Shown here: one piece after another, positions 25,863 to 33,778 of the stretch
How positions within the stretch are numbered: position 1 is the first letter of the stretch
Layout of the letters: each line of letters begins with the position of its first letter
Position numbers and translations under genes: made by a program
DNA from: Paenibacillus rhizophilus
GTDB taxonomy: Bacteria; Bacillota; Bacilli; Paenibacillales; Paenibacillaceae
Direction: 5' to 3'
Length of the DNA: 64,000 nucleotides
NCBI RefSeq assembly: GCF_003854965.1
Contig: NZ_RQPI01000005.1
Coordinates: 62,001-126,000 of the forward strand
Notes under the pieces: model-generated
Seen by the model: only the letters and a program-made list of their open reading frames with translations
Told to the model about the DNA's origin: nothing
The model's database searches: none

Positions 25863-26951
25863 TCAAATTTGAATGGTAATGTCAAAGAGGCATGGTAGAT
25901 AATCTATTTTTTCAGCTATTGGAATCGTGACAGGATTGATCCCAATTTCATGAAGCTTTTTGATATTCTTATCAAATTCTTTCTTATCATCTACAGTTTC
26001 TCTCGCTTTCCATACCCCCCTCTTATCATTTACTATTTTTAGAGTATTCACAAGGTTATACTTTGTATTAGTTTTCAATCTTTGATTCATGATAAGCTCT
26101 TTCGCTTTTGAAAAAGTATAGTAATCCCCATAACCAATTGTTTTTTTAATGTATGTGTCCAGCACTTTAGCAGATATATCTTCACGTAGAAATTGTGAAT
26201 ATCCTTGCCTATTAAGGTTATTACTTCTGATAATGCGGTAGGTCTTATTGTAACCGCATTGAATTTCAAATCTTATTGTAGTCATTGCATGTTCATCGTA
26301 AGGCAGCCCATTCTCCATCATCTGAATTCCTTTATTATAGCAATTAACAGTTAACTCAACAGACGAAGCTTTTTCTTTCAAATGTCGCTTTCTAAAAATA
26401 TAAAAACTATCCTTAGGCGGTTCGTAACGTTTGCTAATACTATTGTATATCGTAAAGAGTTGGAACCCATTTGGTATATTGGCTCGTTTGATAAGTTTCA
26501 TATATAATTCCGCATGCTCAGTATTTATATTTATTGCAAAATCCACTCTTTTGAAACTGTAGACATCTAACTGATCAAATCTAAAGATCAAACCTTTGTT
26601 ACGTTTTTTGCTCTGGAATTTCTTTCTCATCTCACTGAATGCCCTTTTAAACGACTTTCGGATTTGATCATAATTTGCTGAATGAGCTAATTGGAGATAA
26701 TCATTTCTATCTAATAACCGCATAGGATTCATAATAATCTCAATAGCACTATAGGTAATTTCATCAACGAGTGTAGAATGTTTAAGGATTATTCTTATTC
26801 CTTGATCTTGAAGTAGGTAAAATCGGTAAACGCCCTTCGGTTTCTCAAAATATCTGCACTTATTCGTTCTAGAAAGTTCACTTAGAACTTCATACATTGC
26901 TGAAAAATAGCGAGAGTCAAACTTATAAAACATATGAACCGTATGATGCAT
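25863..26951 (-). CDS. Possible replication-initiation-like protein
   Basis: The 362-aa protein is not firmly recognised. Its layout recalls Rep proteins of rolling-circle plasmids and filamentous phages: FRFDQLDVYSFKRVDFAINI (about 124-143), SVELTVNCYNKGIQMMENG (about 197-215) and TIRFEIQCGYNKTYRI (about 224-239). The run of alternating strands ending in an R-x-E-x-Q element is typical of that group. A canonical HUH motif and catalytic tyrosine are not obvious. GGGAGG lies 7 nt before the ATG. A 12-bp perfect inverted repeat encloses the ribosome binding site and reaches the start codon, as expected for a tightly limited initiator. Island replication or mobilisation is an inference. Confidence 0.5.
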   Translation of the reverse strand: MHHTVHMFYKFDSRYFSAMYEVLSELSRTNKCRYFEKPKGVYRFYLLQDQGIRIILKHSTLVDEITYSAIEIIMNPMRLLDRNDYLQLAHSANYDQIRKSFKRAFSEMRKKFQSKKRNKGLIFRFDQLDVYSFKRVDFAININTEHAELYMKLIKRANIPNGFQLFTIYNSISKRYEPPKDSFYIFRKRHLKEKASSVELTVNCYNKGIQMMENGLPYDEHAMTTIRFEIQCGYNKTYRIIRSNNLNRQGYSQFLREDISAKVLDTYIKKTIGYGDYYTFSKAKELIMNQRLKTNTKYNLVNTLKIVNDKRGVWKARETVDDKKEFDKNIKKLHEIGINPVTIPIAEKIDYLPCLFDITIQI

Positions 26952-26993
26952 AACAAAGTCCTCCCATATATGTTGGTTAGAACTTTGTTATGC
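26948..26993 (-). promoter_or_regulatory. Inverted repeat around the Rep-like start codon
   Basis: GCATAACAAAGT (26948-26959) and ACTTTGTTATGC (26982-26993) are perfect 12-bp inverse copies with a 22-nt loop. In the mRNA the start codon lies in one arm and the GGGAGG site in the loop. It could be an autoregulatory operator or a translation-blocking hairpin. Confidence 0.6.
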
Positions 26994-27337
26994 GCACTTT
27001 TATATTTTACTCAAACACTGAAATAGTCCTATTTCGTTAATGTAATCATAAATAATAGTGCTTATAAAAGAAAAGATAATATATACGTATATGCTATGAG
27101 CTATTCATTTTATTGATTAAGAGCACACTCTCTTTTAGCCAGCATGTGTGCAACAGACACATCTATGTCAACACTGAACAAACAGTATCTACAATACTCC
27201 AAACGAAGCCTACCTGGCATCAAAATTAGCGAAAGGGTGTTATTATCTAAATCATTGTTATAAAACAATAAAAAGTACATTCCAGCAAATTGTCGCTTCA
27301 TGCACTTAGTAGTTAAAAAAATGGTGATTGTTAATTG
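26994..27337. other. Gene-free AT-rich gap
   Basis: This 344-bp gap has no credible gene; a 63-codon frame at 27110-27301 lacks a ribosome binding site. The 12-bp palindrome ATATACGTATAT lies near 27077-27088. A promoter for the Rep-like gene is expected, but none is clear. Confidence 0.4.
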
Positions 27338-29188
27338 TTACTGGTTCAGATACTGCAATGCCTTTTCTTTGTCAAGAATCAACGCTTTAATTGTAACTCC
27401 TTTAATATTTTTGGCTACCTCCATTTTAGTAATTTGTCCTCCCTTAATTGAATAATCATCGATAGGGGAAATAAATATCTTCTCTTTTTGAAGAGCTTTT
27501 ACAATAAGCGACTTATTCTTTTCAAAGCTATGAGGATGTCTTTTGTCCATACCTTTGATTGTATCTAATTTACGAAATACTCCATTATAGATATAAAGAA
27601 GATTATCGTTGTCATCATCAATCCATCCAATGTCAATTTCCTTATTAAAGCCGATACTTTTTTTAGTGCTGAGTAAATCTAAAGAATTTACTACAACTAG
27701 GCTCAATAAATTTTGTAGAAAATCCGAGGGTAAGTTTTGTTTGCGTTCAATTTTAATCTCCTCTTTTGGAGTGTCATCTGAAAACGAAATAAAACTTTGC
27801 AGCGCTGTACGCATAAGTTCTTTGCTCTCATCTTCCTGAATTAAGCCTTTTTTAGTGCCAAACGCCACAAAGTGCTGCCAACCAACCAAAAGCAAAGAAA
27901 AATAATGGAGCATATTCACATCAAAATCAACAACTTTACTTTCTAGCAATTTATAGTTTTCATCGTACATTCTTTCAAATAATTTTGTGATCTTATTTTT
28001 AGAATTTCCCTTTAAACTAAAAGCCATAGCATAGTGTGTGACAAAATACTCGATTGTAATTTGAAATGATTCTATTTCACTATAATAGTCTTCATTTGAG
28101 GGTATGGTGGCTGATGATTCAGACAGATTGATATTAAGTACATAATCTTGTTCAACAGCTTCCTCACTTAAAATTAAGTACATTGTTTTTATATCAGCCT
28201 GATGAAGAATTTTCTTAATACCTGAAATTTTACGCTGATGGTTAGTATTCACAATGAAAGTACCATCCCTTAAAGTTAAAGCTTTATTCTTTAATTCCTC
28301 ATCAGAAGAACTGAGATTTGAGTGATATCTTTCATCCAAACTACTCATATTTCGCTTTCGGCTATAAAGATTACAGAAAATGTTTACTAATTGAGTACGG
28401 TATTTTGCACTTCTACCACCATGTAGACATAAGATAAACTTTGGAAAAGCAGGTGTATTATAATTAATTAGGCTTGTAAATAAAGATAGTAAGGTAAATG
28501 AAAACAATGGAATTGATATTCTTTTATCAAACCGATTAATTAAAGATAACGTCTTATCAAAAGCTACTTTAGGCGTATCAGTTACTGCCCCAACTGTAAA
28601 AAATGAAGAATATAACTTTTGGATATCAAAAACTAAGTTAGTATCTTTAACAATAGCTAAGGGGGTGTAGTGCCAAGATTCAGGCCCTCTTATCCAGCCA
28701 AGATTTTCAGTCTCCATAATTACCAATCCTGATTTTTTCAAGGACTTTGTTAAAGTGTATAGTACTGTTATGTAGACATCATAGTGAGAAATAAAATCAG
28801 AATTTTTAAATACTCTTTTAAAAGAATTTGAATTCAACCAATCTTTACTCTTTAAAGTCTTATTACTAATATCGAAACTCGTGAAATCATATTTTCTTTT
28901 CTTGATCTGTTTTACTGCCCCTAATCGGAAACCGTAATCAATTTCTTGGTCACCTTTTTTATTAACTAAAACAGCTATAGGGAAAAGAAAAAATTCACAT
29001 ATTGAATCCTCTACCGACTTGTTGGTGTTCTCTATTTTGTACGAATCAGTAACGATTATTTCTGATTTAATTTTCCGGAGTTTGTCATTAACTTGGGTTC
29101 GTCGTTCTTTAAGATCATCAATATCTTCCTTTGAAAATTCTATGCTTTCGAGTTTATCAACAATGGCTAGACTTTCAGGAAAAATCAT
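27338..29188 (-). CDS. Large island protein of unknown function, degenerate ATPase-like core
   Basis: This 616-aa protein is not recognised. The middle (about residues 225-330) reads FPKFILCLHGGRSAKYRTQL, then helices, then LKNKALTLRDGTFIVNTNH. That order resembles a nucleoside-triphosphatase core such as DUF927-like helicases, but the phosphate-binding loop lacks a proper GKS/T, so it may be inactive or unrelated. The N-terminus is charged and possibly coiled-coil (SIEFSKEDIDDLKERRTQVN). I chose ATG 29188, with GGGTG 9 nt upstream; ATG 29197 is also possible. It lies between the Rep-like gene and the integrase and may belong to the island's replication or maintenance module (inference). Confidence 0.5.
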   Translation of the reverse strand: MIFPESLAIVDKLESIEFSKEDIDDLKERRTQVNDKLRKIKSEIIVTDSYKIENTNKSVEDSICEFFLFPIAVLVNKKGDQEIDYGFRLGAVKQIKKRKYDFTSFDISNKTLKSKDWLNSNSFKRVFKNSDFISHYDVYITVLYTLTKSLKKSGLVIMETENLGWIRGPESWHYTPLAIVKDTNLVFDIQKLYSSFFTVGAVTDTPKVAFDKTLSLINRFDKRISIPLFSFTLLSLFTSLINYNTPAFPKFILCLHGGRSAKYRTQLVNIFCNLYSRKRNMSSLDERYHSNLSSSDEELKNKALTLRDGTFIVNTNHQRKISGIKKILHQADIKTMYLILSEEAVEQDYVLNINLSESSATIPSNEDYYSEIESFQITIEYFVTHYAMAFSLKGNSKNKITKLFERMYDENYKLLESKVVDFDVNMLHYFSLLLVGWQHFVAFGTKKGLIQEDESKELMRTALQSFISFSDDTPKEEIKIERKQNLPSDFLQNLLSLVVVNSLDLLSTKKSIGFNKEIDIGWIDDDNDNLLYIYNGVFRKLDTIKGMDKRHPHSFEKNKSLIVKALQKEKIFISPIDDYSIKGGQITKMEVAKNIKGVTIKALILDKEKALQYLNQ

Positions 29189-29364
29189 AATTCTCATCAC
29201 CCATACAATAGATTTGTATTTACCGAATAACAATAATTTATAGCAGCTAATATTATGAATATAATAACGTAATACAGACTACTTCTGCTAGGAATCGAAT
29301 GCAAATGTAATTCTGTAACTATGTAATTCTGTAATTATTCTTGTTTATGAGTTTCAAACCAAAG

Positions 29365-29394
29365 GACGAGGTGCCAAACGCATCTTGTCTTTTT
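29365..29394 (+). terminator. Intrinsic terminator 1 upstream of the integrase
   Basis: GACGAGGTGC and GCATCTTGTC pair over 10 bp (two G-U) with loop CAAAC, followed at once by TTTTT. No gene precedes it on the plus strand, so it must stop a short untranslated transcript. Confidence 0.72.
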
Positions 29395-29492
29395 CTGCTT
29401 CAGGGTAAGAAAAATTAGAATTAATTATTCTGCAAACAGAAGTTTAATTAATAAATCCTAAGTACATTTAATCAAATAGCAGAAGCATCACA

Positions 29493-29521
29493 GGCAGGGG
29501 CAATCACGCTCCTGTCTTTTT
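29493..29521 (+). terminator. Intrinsic terminator 2 upstream of the integrase
   Basis: GGCAGGGGC (29493-29501) and GCTCCTGTC (29508-29516) form a 9-bp stem with a 6-nt loop, followed by TTTTT, 34 bp before the integrase ATG. It resembles terminator 1 and shares the TGTCTTTTTC ending. Confidence 0.72.
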
Positions 29522-29554
29522 CATATTCAAAAAAATCATTGGAGGTCGAAACAC

Positions 29555-30724
29555 ATGAAAGGTAGCTTACAAAAACGAAATAAATACTGGTATATCATTG
29601 TCGAAACAAAGGACGAATCCGGAAAACGGAAGCAAAAATGGATTAATACCAAATGCGAGAAGAAATCAGATGCAGAAAAGTTTCTGAGAGAAACACTTAC
29701 GAAGATGGACAACAACAGTTTCGTTCAGCCACAGCGAAAACTCAAATTCACCGACTTTATGCTGGATTGGCTTAATAACGTTATTAAAAGTGAGGTCGAG
29801 GGAACTACTTGGGAAGGTTATGAGATGATTGTAACAAAGCATATCATTCCATATTTCAAGAGCAAGAATGATTTACTACTACAAGAATTGCAGCCTATGC
29901 ATCTGCAAAAATATTACGAGACAAAGCATCAAGACGATCCAACAACAGGCATAAAAGGCTTATCCGCTAAAACGCTACGAAGACACCATGCCAATATCAG
30001 GAGTGCATTGAAATTCGGAGTGCGAATGAACTTGATTCCGTTTAATCCCGCTGATCGAATCGTTCTTCCAAAGCAGGAGAAGTTTGATGCCAGTTACTAC
30101 ACTGTCGAGCAGCTCGAAAAGTTATTTGAGGTTTGTTTGGGTACACCGATAGAATCGGCAGTGTATCTCGCGGCTCATTATGGGCTTCGGCGTTCAGAGG
30201 TACTTGGGCTAAAGTGGGATTGCATCAATTTCGAAGAAAAGACAATCTCGATTAAAGAGGTTCGAGTGAAGTACGGCAAAGAGGTCGTTGTAAAGAAACC
30301 TAAAAGTGAAAGCAGCCAGCGCATTCTGCCTTTGATGGAAAAACTCGAAGATTACTTATTACATCTAAAGAAACAGCGGAAGAAAAACAAGCTGCTGTAC
30401 GGCAAAGATTACATTGATAGCGGTCTTGTATGCTGCTGGCCTGACGGCAGTCCTATGAAGACAGAATACCTGAACCACAAATTCAAAGCCATACTTGCAA
30501 AAAACGGATTGCCACATATCAGATTCCATGATCTCAGGCACTCGACAGCCAGCTACTTGATTAAAAATGGTGTAAGCCTGAAAGAAATCCAGGTCTGGCT
30601 CGGACATTCAACCATCAGTATTACAGCCAATACCTATACTCACATTGATATGGAGACTAAAAAAGATACGGCACAAAAGATCAACGAACTATTCTCCAAA
30701 AAAGCAAAGGAAGCCGCTCAATGA
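29555..30724 (+). CDS. int: Tyrosine recombinase/integrase of the island
   Basis: The 389-aa protein has an N-terminal AP2-like arm-binding region (LQKRNKYWYIIVETKDESGK), a SAM-like core-binding domain (about 65-150), and a catalytic domain with AAHYGLRRSEVLGLKWD (first Arg, about residue 212), HDLRHSTASYLI (His-x-x-Arg, about 327-330), LGHSTI (His/Trp position) and NTYTHID (nucleophilic Tyr near 363). GGAGG lies 8 nt before the ATG. It is the Tn916/phage-type integrase that directs insertion into the tRNA-Leu 3' end only 355 bp away. Paired GTTAGCAAA repeats at both ends are candidate arm sites. Its expression may be limited by two terminators just upstream. Confidence 0.93.
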   Translation: MKGSLQKRNKYWYIIVETKDESGKRKQKWINTKCEKKSDAEKFLRETLTKMDNNSFVQPQRKLKFTDFMLDWLNNVIKSEVEGTTWEGYEMIVTKHIIPYFKSKNDLLLQELQPMHLQKYYETKHQDDPTTGIKGLSAKTLRRHHANIRSALKFGVRMNLIPFNPADRIVLPKQEKFDASYYTVEQLEKLFEVCLGTPIESAVYLAAHYGLRRSEVLGLKWDCINFEEKTISIKEVRVKYGKEVVVKKPKSESSQRILPLMEKLEDYLLHLKKQRKKNKLLYGKDYIDSGLVCCWPDGSPMKTEYLNHKFKAILAKNGLPHIRFHDLRHSTASYLIKNGVSLKEIQVWLGHSTISITANTYTHIDMETKKDTAQKINELFSKKAKEAAQ

Positions 30725-30916
30725 AGCACACCGCTTGGAGAGCATTAGATGATGCAGCACTCACTTCCGCGCTGCTGGATATAGCCAGACTCCATGTAAG
30801 GCTTGCATTGGAGCATAGCAACAAGAATTACTTTACCTTGTCGTAAAGAAGTCATTAGAGCAGAAATCCTGCGACTGAGAATGGAGCGTGACAGAATTCT
30901 CGAACGCAAAGCATGA
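30721..30916 (+). pseudogene. Small frameshifted ORF coupled to the integrase stop
   Basis: An ATG at 30721 overlaps the integrase stop (ATGA) and reads 41 codons (MKHTAWRALDDAALTSALLD...) to TAA at 30844. In a neighbouring frame, EVIRAEILRLRMERDRILER continues to a stop at 30916. The two parts look like one short helical protein broken by a frameshift. Function is unknown. Confidence 0.4.
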
Positions 30917-30999
30917 GCTAGAACTATTCGTAGTAAAGTCGGTTAAAGCATCATTCTCAGCGCATCGGAAACCTCGAATCTACACAAAAAAGAAGCGCC

Positions 31000-31019
31000 G
31001 TTAGCAAAATGTTAGCAAA
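31000..31019 (+). repeat. Paired GTTAGCAAA arm-like repeats at the right island end
   Basis: GTTAGCAAA occurs at 31000-31008 and 31011-31019, about 60-80 bp from the tRNA-Leu 3' end. CTCGAATCT lies 27 bp upstream. The same arrangement occurs near tRNA-Ile at 36443-36489. The sites are probable integrase arm-binding repeats, inferred from position and recurrence. Confidence 0.6.
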
Positions 31020-31033
31020 TCACCTCAAAAACA

Positions 31034-31071
31034 AACAAGGGCTCCAGCTCTAATGAGCTGAAACCCTTGTT
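31034..31071 (-). terminator. Terminator of tRNA-Leu, supplied by the island
   Basis: AACAAGGG (31034-31041) pairs with CCCTTGTT (31064-31071), with inner CAGCTC/GAGCTG. On the minus strand it is followed by TGTTTTTG. It lies 8 bp beyond the tRNA 3' end, on the island side. Confidence 0.75.
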
Positions 31072-31078
31072 GTTCTAG

Positions 31079-31164
31079 TGCCGAGGACGGGGGTCGAACC
31101 CGTACGGTACTCACGTACCGCAGGATTTTAAGTCCTGTGCGTCTGCCAATTCCGCCACCCCGGC
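31079..31164 (-). tRNA. tRNA-Leu (anticodon UAA)
   Basis: The 86-nt minus-strand sequence folds as a class II tRNA. The acceptor arm GCCGGGG pairs with CCTCGGC (one G-U), the D arm contains AATTGGCAGACGC, the anticodon loop CTTAAAA reads UAA, and the variable arm is GGTAC/GTACC. The T arm is ACGGG-TTCGACC-CCCGT, with discriminator A and no encoded CCA. Its 3' 59 nt recur in diverged form at 14418-14476. It is the integration target of the island. Confidence 0.95.
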
Positions 31165-31255
31165 AGGGGTAAATTACTTTATTCCGCATAACGCGACAAG
31201 ATATATAATACCATGGTTCCGGGTTTGATGCAAACTAATTTTTTAAAAAAGCATA

Positions 31256-31285
31256 GCCCGTACCGGCGCTTTACCGGATACGGGC
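31256..31285 (-). terminator. Terminator of the WGxxGxxG gene
   Basis: GCCCGTA...TACGGGC arms enclose CCGG/CCGG. On the minus strand TATGCTTTTTT follows. It lies 18 bp after the stop of the minus-strand gene at 31303. Confidence 0.8.
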
Positions 31286-31302
31286 CATGGGTGCTGCTTC
31301 AA

Positions 31303-31701
31303 TTAACGGTGTTCGCGACTTTTGTTTCTCATGCCCGCCAGACCGAGCAGACCAATCAGGCCAAGCCATCCCCAGTCAACGTTGTTGTTCCGGTTGTTGT
31401 TTGCTGCGGTGGCACGGTAATTTCCTGTGCGCGTAGTGTTGGCGAGCGGAGTAACAGTTGTGTCCGTCCGTCCAGCACCGGTAATCGTATTGTCGTTCGT
31501 ACGCATGTTACCGATACCTGTAGGATTGGTTACCCCGTCTCCGCGATACATATTACCGGTCATTCCATCATTGGTCCCAGTACCATGGAACGCGGTACCT
31601 TCCATTCCCACCGTCTCGGTAGCATTCGATGCGTATCCGACACCCATCAGACTCATCGATAAAACAGCGCTGCATGCAAGGCTAGCCATCAGCTTTTTCA
31701 A
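31303..31701 (-). CDS. WGxxGxxG-type small secreted/membrane protein
   Basis: The 132-aa protein starts at TTG 31701, with AAGGAGGT 7 nt upstream; the longer frame lacks a site. A Sec signal peptide (KKL, LACSAVLSMSLMGVGYAS) is followed by a Gly/Thr/Asn-rich low-complexity region. A C-terminal hydrophobic anchor reads DWGWLGLIGLLGLAGMRNK, the WGxxGxxG motif of a family common in Bacillales and Paenibacillus. The family is thought to be surface-anchored, but its function is unknown. It has its own terminator and is monocistronic. Confidence 0.75.
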   Translation of the reverse strand: MKKLMASLACSAVLSMSLMGVGYASNATETVGMEGTAFHGTGTNDGMTGNMYRGDGVTNPTGIGNMRTNDNTITGAGRTDTTVTPLANTTRTGNYRATAANNNRNNNVDWGWLGLIGLLGLAGMRNKSREHR

Positions 31702-31833
31702 AGGTGAGTACCTCCTTGTTGTTTTAGTCGATGATAGCATCCCCCTCAGGTTCCCACTCTATGCATAGCACAGCATACCGAATTTTTAAACCGTCTGCCG
31801 GGAACACTAACCTGCGGAAAGGTGGGATTAACC

Positions 31834-31989
31834 ATGGATATACACAGCGACAGCTACAAAGTTGCGGCTCTGGAGGATCAGAGGGATGCCATTGAGGTCA
31901 TTCGCAGCGCCGAGGCCAGCATAGAGAGCTTGACGGGCAGTCCTGTTACATTGATCGCTTATGAGAAAAGCGGGGGGACGGAAAGTTAA
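31834..31989 (+). CDS. 51-aa conserved-looking hypothetical protein
   Basis: ATG 31834 follows GGTGGG by 7 nt and reads 51 codons to TAA. The product has the pattern of a small helical protein: YKVAALEDQRDAIEVIRSAE, then a strand SPVTLIAYEKS. It has no signal or membrane segment. The family is not recognised with certainty, though similar short proteins seem common in Paenibacillus. It is divergent from the WGxxGxxG gene. Confidence 0.55.
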   Translation: MDIHSDSYKVAALEDQRDAIEVIRSAEASIESLTGSPVTLIAYEKSGGTES

Positions 31990-32067
31990 AACCTTAGGTA
32001 CGACTTGAGACAACCTAACTAAACAGCTGGGTGCGGACTGCCCGTAGGGCGGTTCGTGCTCACTTTT

Positions 32068-32403
32068 TTAACCGGGATACACTTCCATAATACTATCCAG
32101 TCCGATCCACTTCCATTCGTCCGCCCATTGCAGCTTAATTTCCCGCGAGTGGGCATGAATGGAGGTGACAAATCCGCTCAGCTTCACCTCTCCACATGAA
32201 TCAAACATAACAACGTTTACCCGAACATGCTCCCGGAGCGAATGCGTCAGCCTTATTCCCATCTCTTCCCGCTTCTGGTCGTTAATTATCGGCGGATTCA
32301 ATCGAAGATTCACCCGCTGATCCTCCGGAATCCGCTTCTTGTCCTCCGGCAGCATCATACGGCTGCTCTCAAGCAGCCCATTTCCCTCCAGTTTCTTGCC
32401 CAA
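32068..32403 (-). CDS. YolD-like protein
   Basis: The 111-aa protein has the family opening GKKLEGNGLLESSRMMLPE (residues 2-20). A strand-rich C-terminal half follows, with REHVRVNVVMFDSCGEVKLS and RIKLQW-like segments ending in WKWIGLDSIMEVYPG. The start is TTG 32403, with AAGGAGG 8 nt upstream. YolD genes often accompany Y-family DNA polymerases (UvrX/YqjW) and are DNA-damage induced; no polymerase is next to this copy. The upstream promoter is overlapped by a LexA-like box, which agrees with SOS control. The molecular role of YolD is unknown. Confidence 0.82.
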   Translation of the reverse strand: MGKKLEGNGLLESSRMMLPEDKKRIPEDQRVNLRLNPPIINDQKREEMGIRLTHSLREHVRVNVVMFDSCGEVKLSGFVTSIHAHSREIKLQWADEWKWIGLDSIMEVYPG

Positions 32404-32458
32404 AGGGAGTCGCCTCCTTTTTAAAATAACCCACAAAGTTCCTAGTTATCGCTAAATA

Positions 32459-32503
32459 GGAACGTATGTTTGTATTATAACCACTGTTCGGCTTTTGAAT
32501 CAA
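32459..32503 (-). promoter_or_regulatory. Promoter with LexA-like box of the YolD-like gene
   Basis: On the minus strand TTGATT (32498-32503), an 18-bp spacer and TATAAT (32474-32479) form a promoter. The box CAAACATACGTTCC (32459-32472) begins just after the -10, matching the GAAC-N4-GTTY pattern. SOS repression is inferred. Confidence 0.68.
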
Positions 32504-32522
32504 CAAGAAAAAAATAACTGCG

Positions 32523-32560
32523 AAAAGGCGCTGACAGCTGCTGCCGCTGCGCGCCTTTTT
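32523..32560. terminator. Bidirectional terminator
   Basis: AAAAGGCGC (32523-32531) and GCGCCTTTTT (32551-32560) form a stem with T-runs on both strands. It is placed just beyond the 3' end of the minus-strand lipoprotein gene. Confidence 0.7.
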
Positions 32561-32579
32561 TATTCGGGTTTGCTCCGTT

Positions 32580-33104
32580 CTATTCGCTTTTCTTCGTATC
32601 CAGCAGCCCAGTCGCTTCTCTCGCTTCGTTAAGCTTGGAAATGCCGTACAGCATGACAATATCCGCATTTTTGTTCATTTGATTGAACTGTTCGGCGGTT
32701 ACATCGGGAGAATCGGCGCTTTGCGAGGCTTCTTTCTTGATTACATAGGCTTTTTGAAAAGAGTCTTTGGCTTCGGTCAGCAGCTTCTCGACGTTATCCG
32801 GAAGTCCGGGTGTAACCTTTACGTCATCGGCCTTATCCGACAAATCGGAGGCTGTGTCCTGAAACTTCTCGATCGCCTTTTCCAATTGGTCTGCCGACAT
32901 GTTGCCTCCGGAATAGGAAGCCAACGCTTCGTTGAAATCTTCCAGGGATGATTTCGCGGTCTGATCAAGAGACGATATCTCGTTGTAAAATTGCTGAACG
33001 CTTTCCTGCACATCTTCATGGGATAATGCAGCCGGCGCTTTTCCGCTGCAGGCGCTTAGAAGCACAAGTACCAATGCTATGCCTGCCAGTAAGGCTTTTC
33101 TCAT
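32580..33104 (-). CDS. Small lipoprotein of unknown function
   Basis: The 174-aa protein begins with a lipoprotein signal peptide (RKALLAGIALVLVLLSAC, Cys at about residue 19), so it is anchored outside the membrane. The mature part is almost entirely helical and charged (VQESVQQFYNEISSLDQTAK, LEKAIEKFQDTASDLSDKAD), suggesting a helical bundle. ATG 33104 has AGGAGG upstream, and the signal peptide starts there; the frame is open 17 codons earlier. No enzyme motif is seen. It is divergent from nucB, and a spore- or envelope-related role is possible but not shown. Confidence 0.7.
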   Translation of the reverse strand: MRKALLAGIALVLVLLSACSGKAPAALSHEDVQESVQQFYNEISSLDQTAKSSLEDFNEALASYSGGNMSADQLEKAIEKFQDTASDLSDKADDVKVTPGLPDNVEKLLTEAKDSFQKAYVIKKEASQSADSPDVTAEQFNQMNKNADIVMLYGISKLNEAREATGLLDTKKSE

Positions 33105-33245
33105 TTCTTCTATCCCTCCTTCTAAAAGGATAGAAAAGATTGCGAAAATGCGCAACTAAAAAAAATGGAAAATGATCTGTGAAAGAATCCATAAAATGAA
33201 TTATAATAAAATTCATGGCTTTATTAACGAAAAAGGAGTATGACG

Positions 33246-33686
33246 TTGCGTAAACGAAAGCGAATGATATATCTTCTTGCAATGCTCCTGCTGCTTCTGC
33301 TACTGTCTTATCTTGCCGAACAGAACGGGTGGGATATCGGGAACTCTCCTTCTTCGGACTCGGAAGTGGTGCAATTGATTTTTCCGACGAACGAATATCC
33401 GGAAACAGCAAAGCATATTGAAAAAGCGATCTCCAAAGGCGAGCCCAGGATATGCACGATCGACAGGGAAGGAGCTGAAGAGAACCGCCGGGAGTCGCTG
33501 AAGGGGATCCCGTCCAAAAAACATTACGATCGCGATGAATGGCCTATGGCCATGTGCAGAGAAGGCGGAACGGGAGCGGACATCGCATACATATCGCCGG
33601 CAGATAACCGCGGAGCAGGCGGCTGGGTCGGCAATCAGTTGGAGAAATATGAGGATGGGACACGGGTTGAATTTATCATCAAGTGA
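33246..33686 (+). CDS. nucB: Sporulation-type extracellular nuclease NucB
   Basis: The 146-aa protein has an N-terminal signal/anchor ([18 protein letters not shown]). The NucA/NucB domain follows: [47 protein letters not shown] (about 90-104; the D-R-D-E-W-P-M-A core) and [16 protein letters not shown] with the catalytic Asn region. The match to Bacillus NucB runs along the full length. I start at TTG 33246, 7 nt after GGAG, because ATG 33240 abuts the site. NucB is a secreted DNase made in the mother cell late in sporulation that can dissolve biofilm DNA. It stands alone here. Confidence 0.9.
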   Translation: MRKRKRMIYLLAMLLLLLLLSYLAEQNGWDIGNSPSSDSEVVQLIFPTNEYPETAKHIEKAISKGEPRICTIDREGAEENRRESLKGIPSKKHYDRDEWPMAMCREGGTGADIAYISPADNRGAGGWVGNQLEKYEDGTRVEFIIK

Positions 33687-33732
33687 AAATCAATCGAGCA
33701 TTCACCTTCAGTCAAAGCCTTGGAAAACATAA

Positions 33733-33764
33733 CAGCCCCTCTCAAGCCAAGCTTGAAGGGGCTG
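33733..33764. terminator. Hairpin between convergent nucB and YjcZ-like gene
   Basis: CAGCCCCT and AGGGGCTG form the outer stem, with inner CAAG/CTTG. It lies between the nucB stop and the stop of the minus-strand small gene and probably serves both. Confidence 0.65.
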
Positions 33765-33778
33765 CACAGATTAATTTT

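Larger units (their letters stand above)
14477..31078. mobile_element. Integrative genomic island in tRNA-Leu(UAA)
   Basis: A 16.6-kb AT-rich block lies between the displaced tRNA-Leu 3' half (14418-14476) and the intact tRNA-Leu (31079-31164). A tyrosine integrase (29555-30724) sits next to the intact tRNA, and paired GTTAGCAAA repeats occur near both ends. Cargo: Gabija-like and Mrr-like defence genes, unknown proteins, RadC, an XRE regulator, a Rep-like protein and small peptides. No relaxase or conjugation genes are recognisable, so it is probably a mobilisable or decayed island rather than a self-transmissible element. Confidence 0.88.

Noticed and set aside
27110..27301. 63-codon minus-strand frame
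   Set aside because: It has no ribosome binding site and no recognisable sequence.
14477..31078. Conjugative element (ICE) interpretation of the island
   Set aside because: No relaxase, coupling protein or type IV secretion genes are recognisable; one Rep-like protein is not enough.
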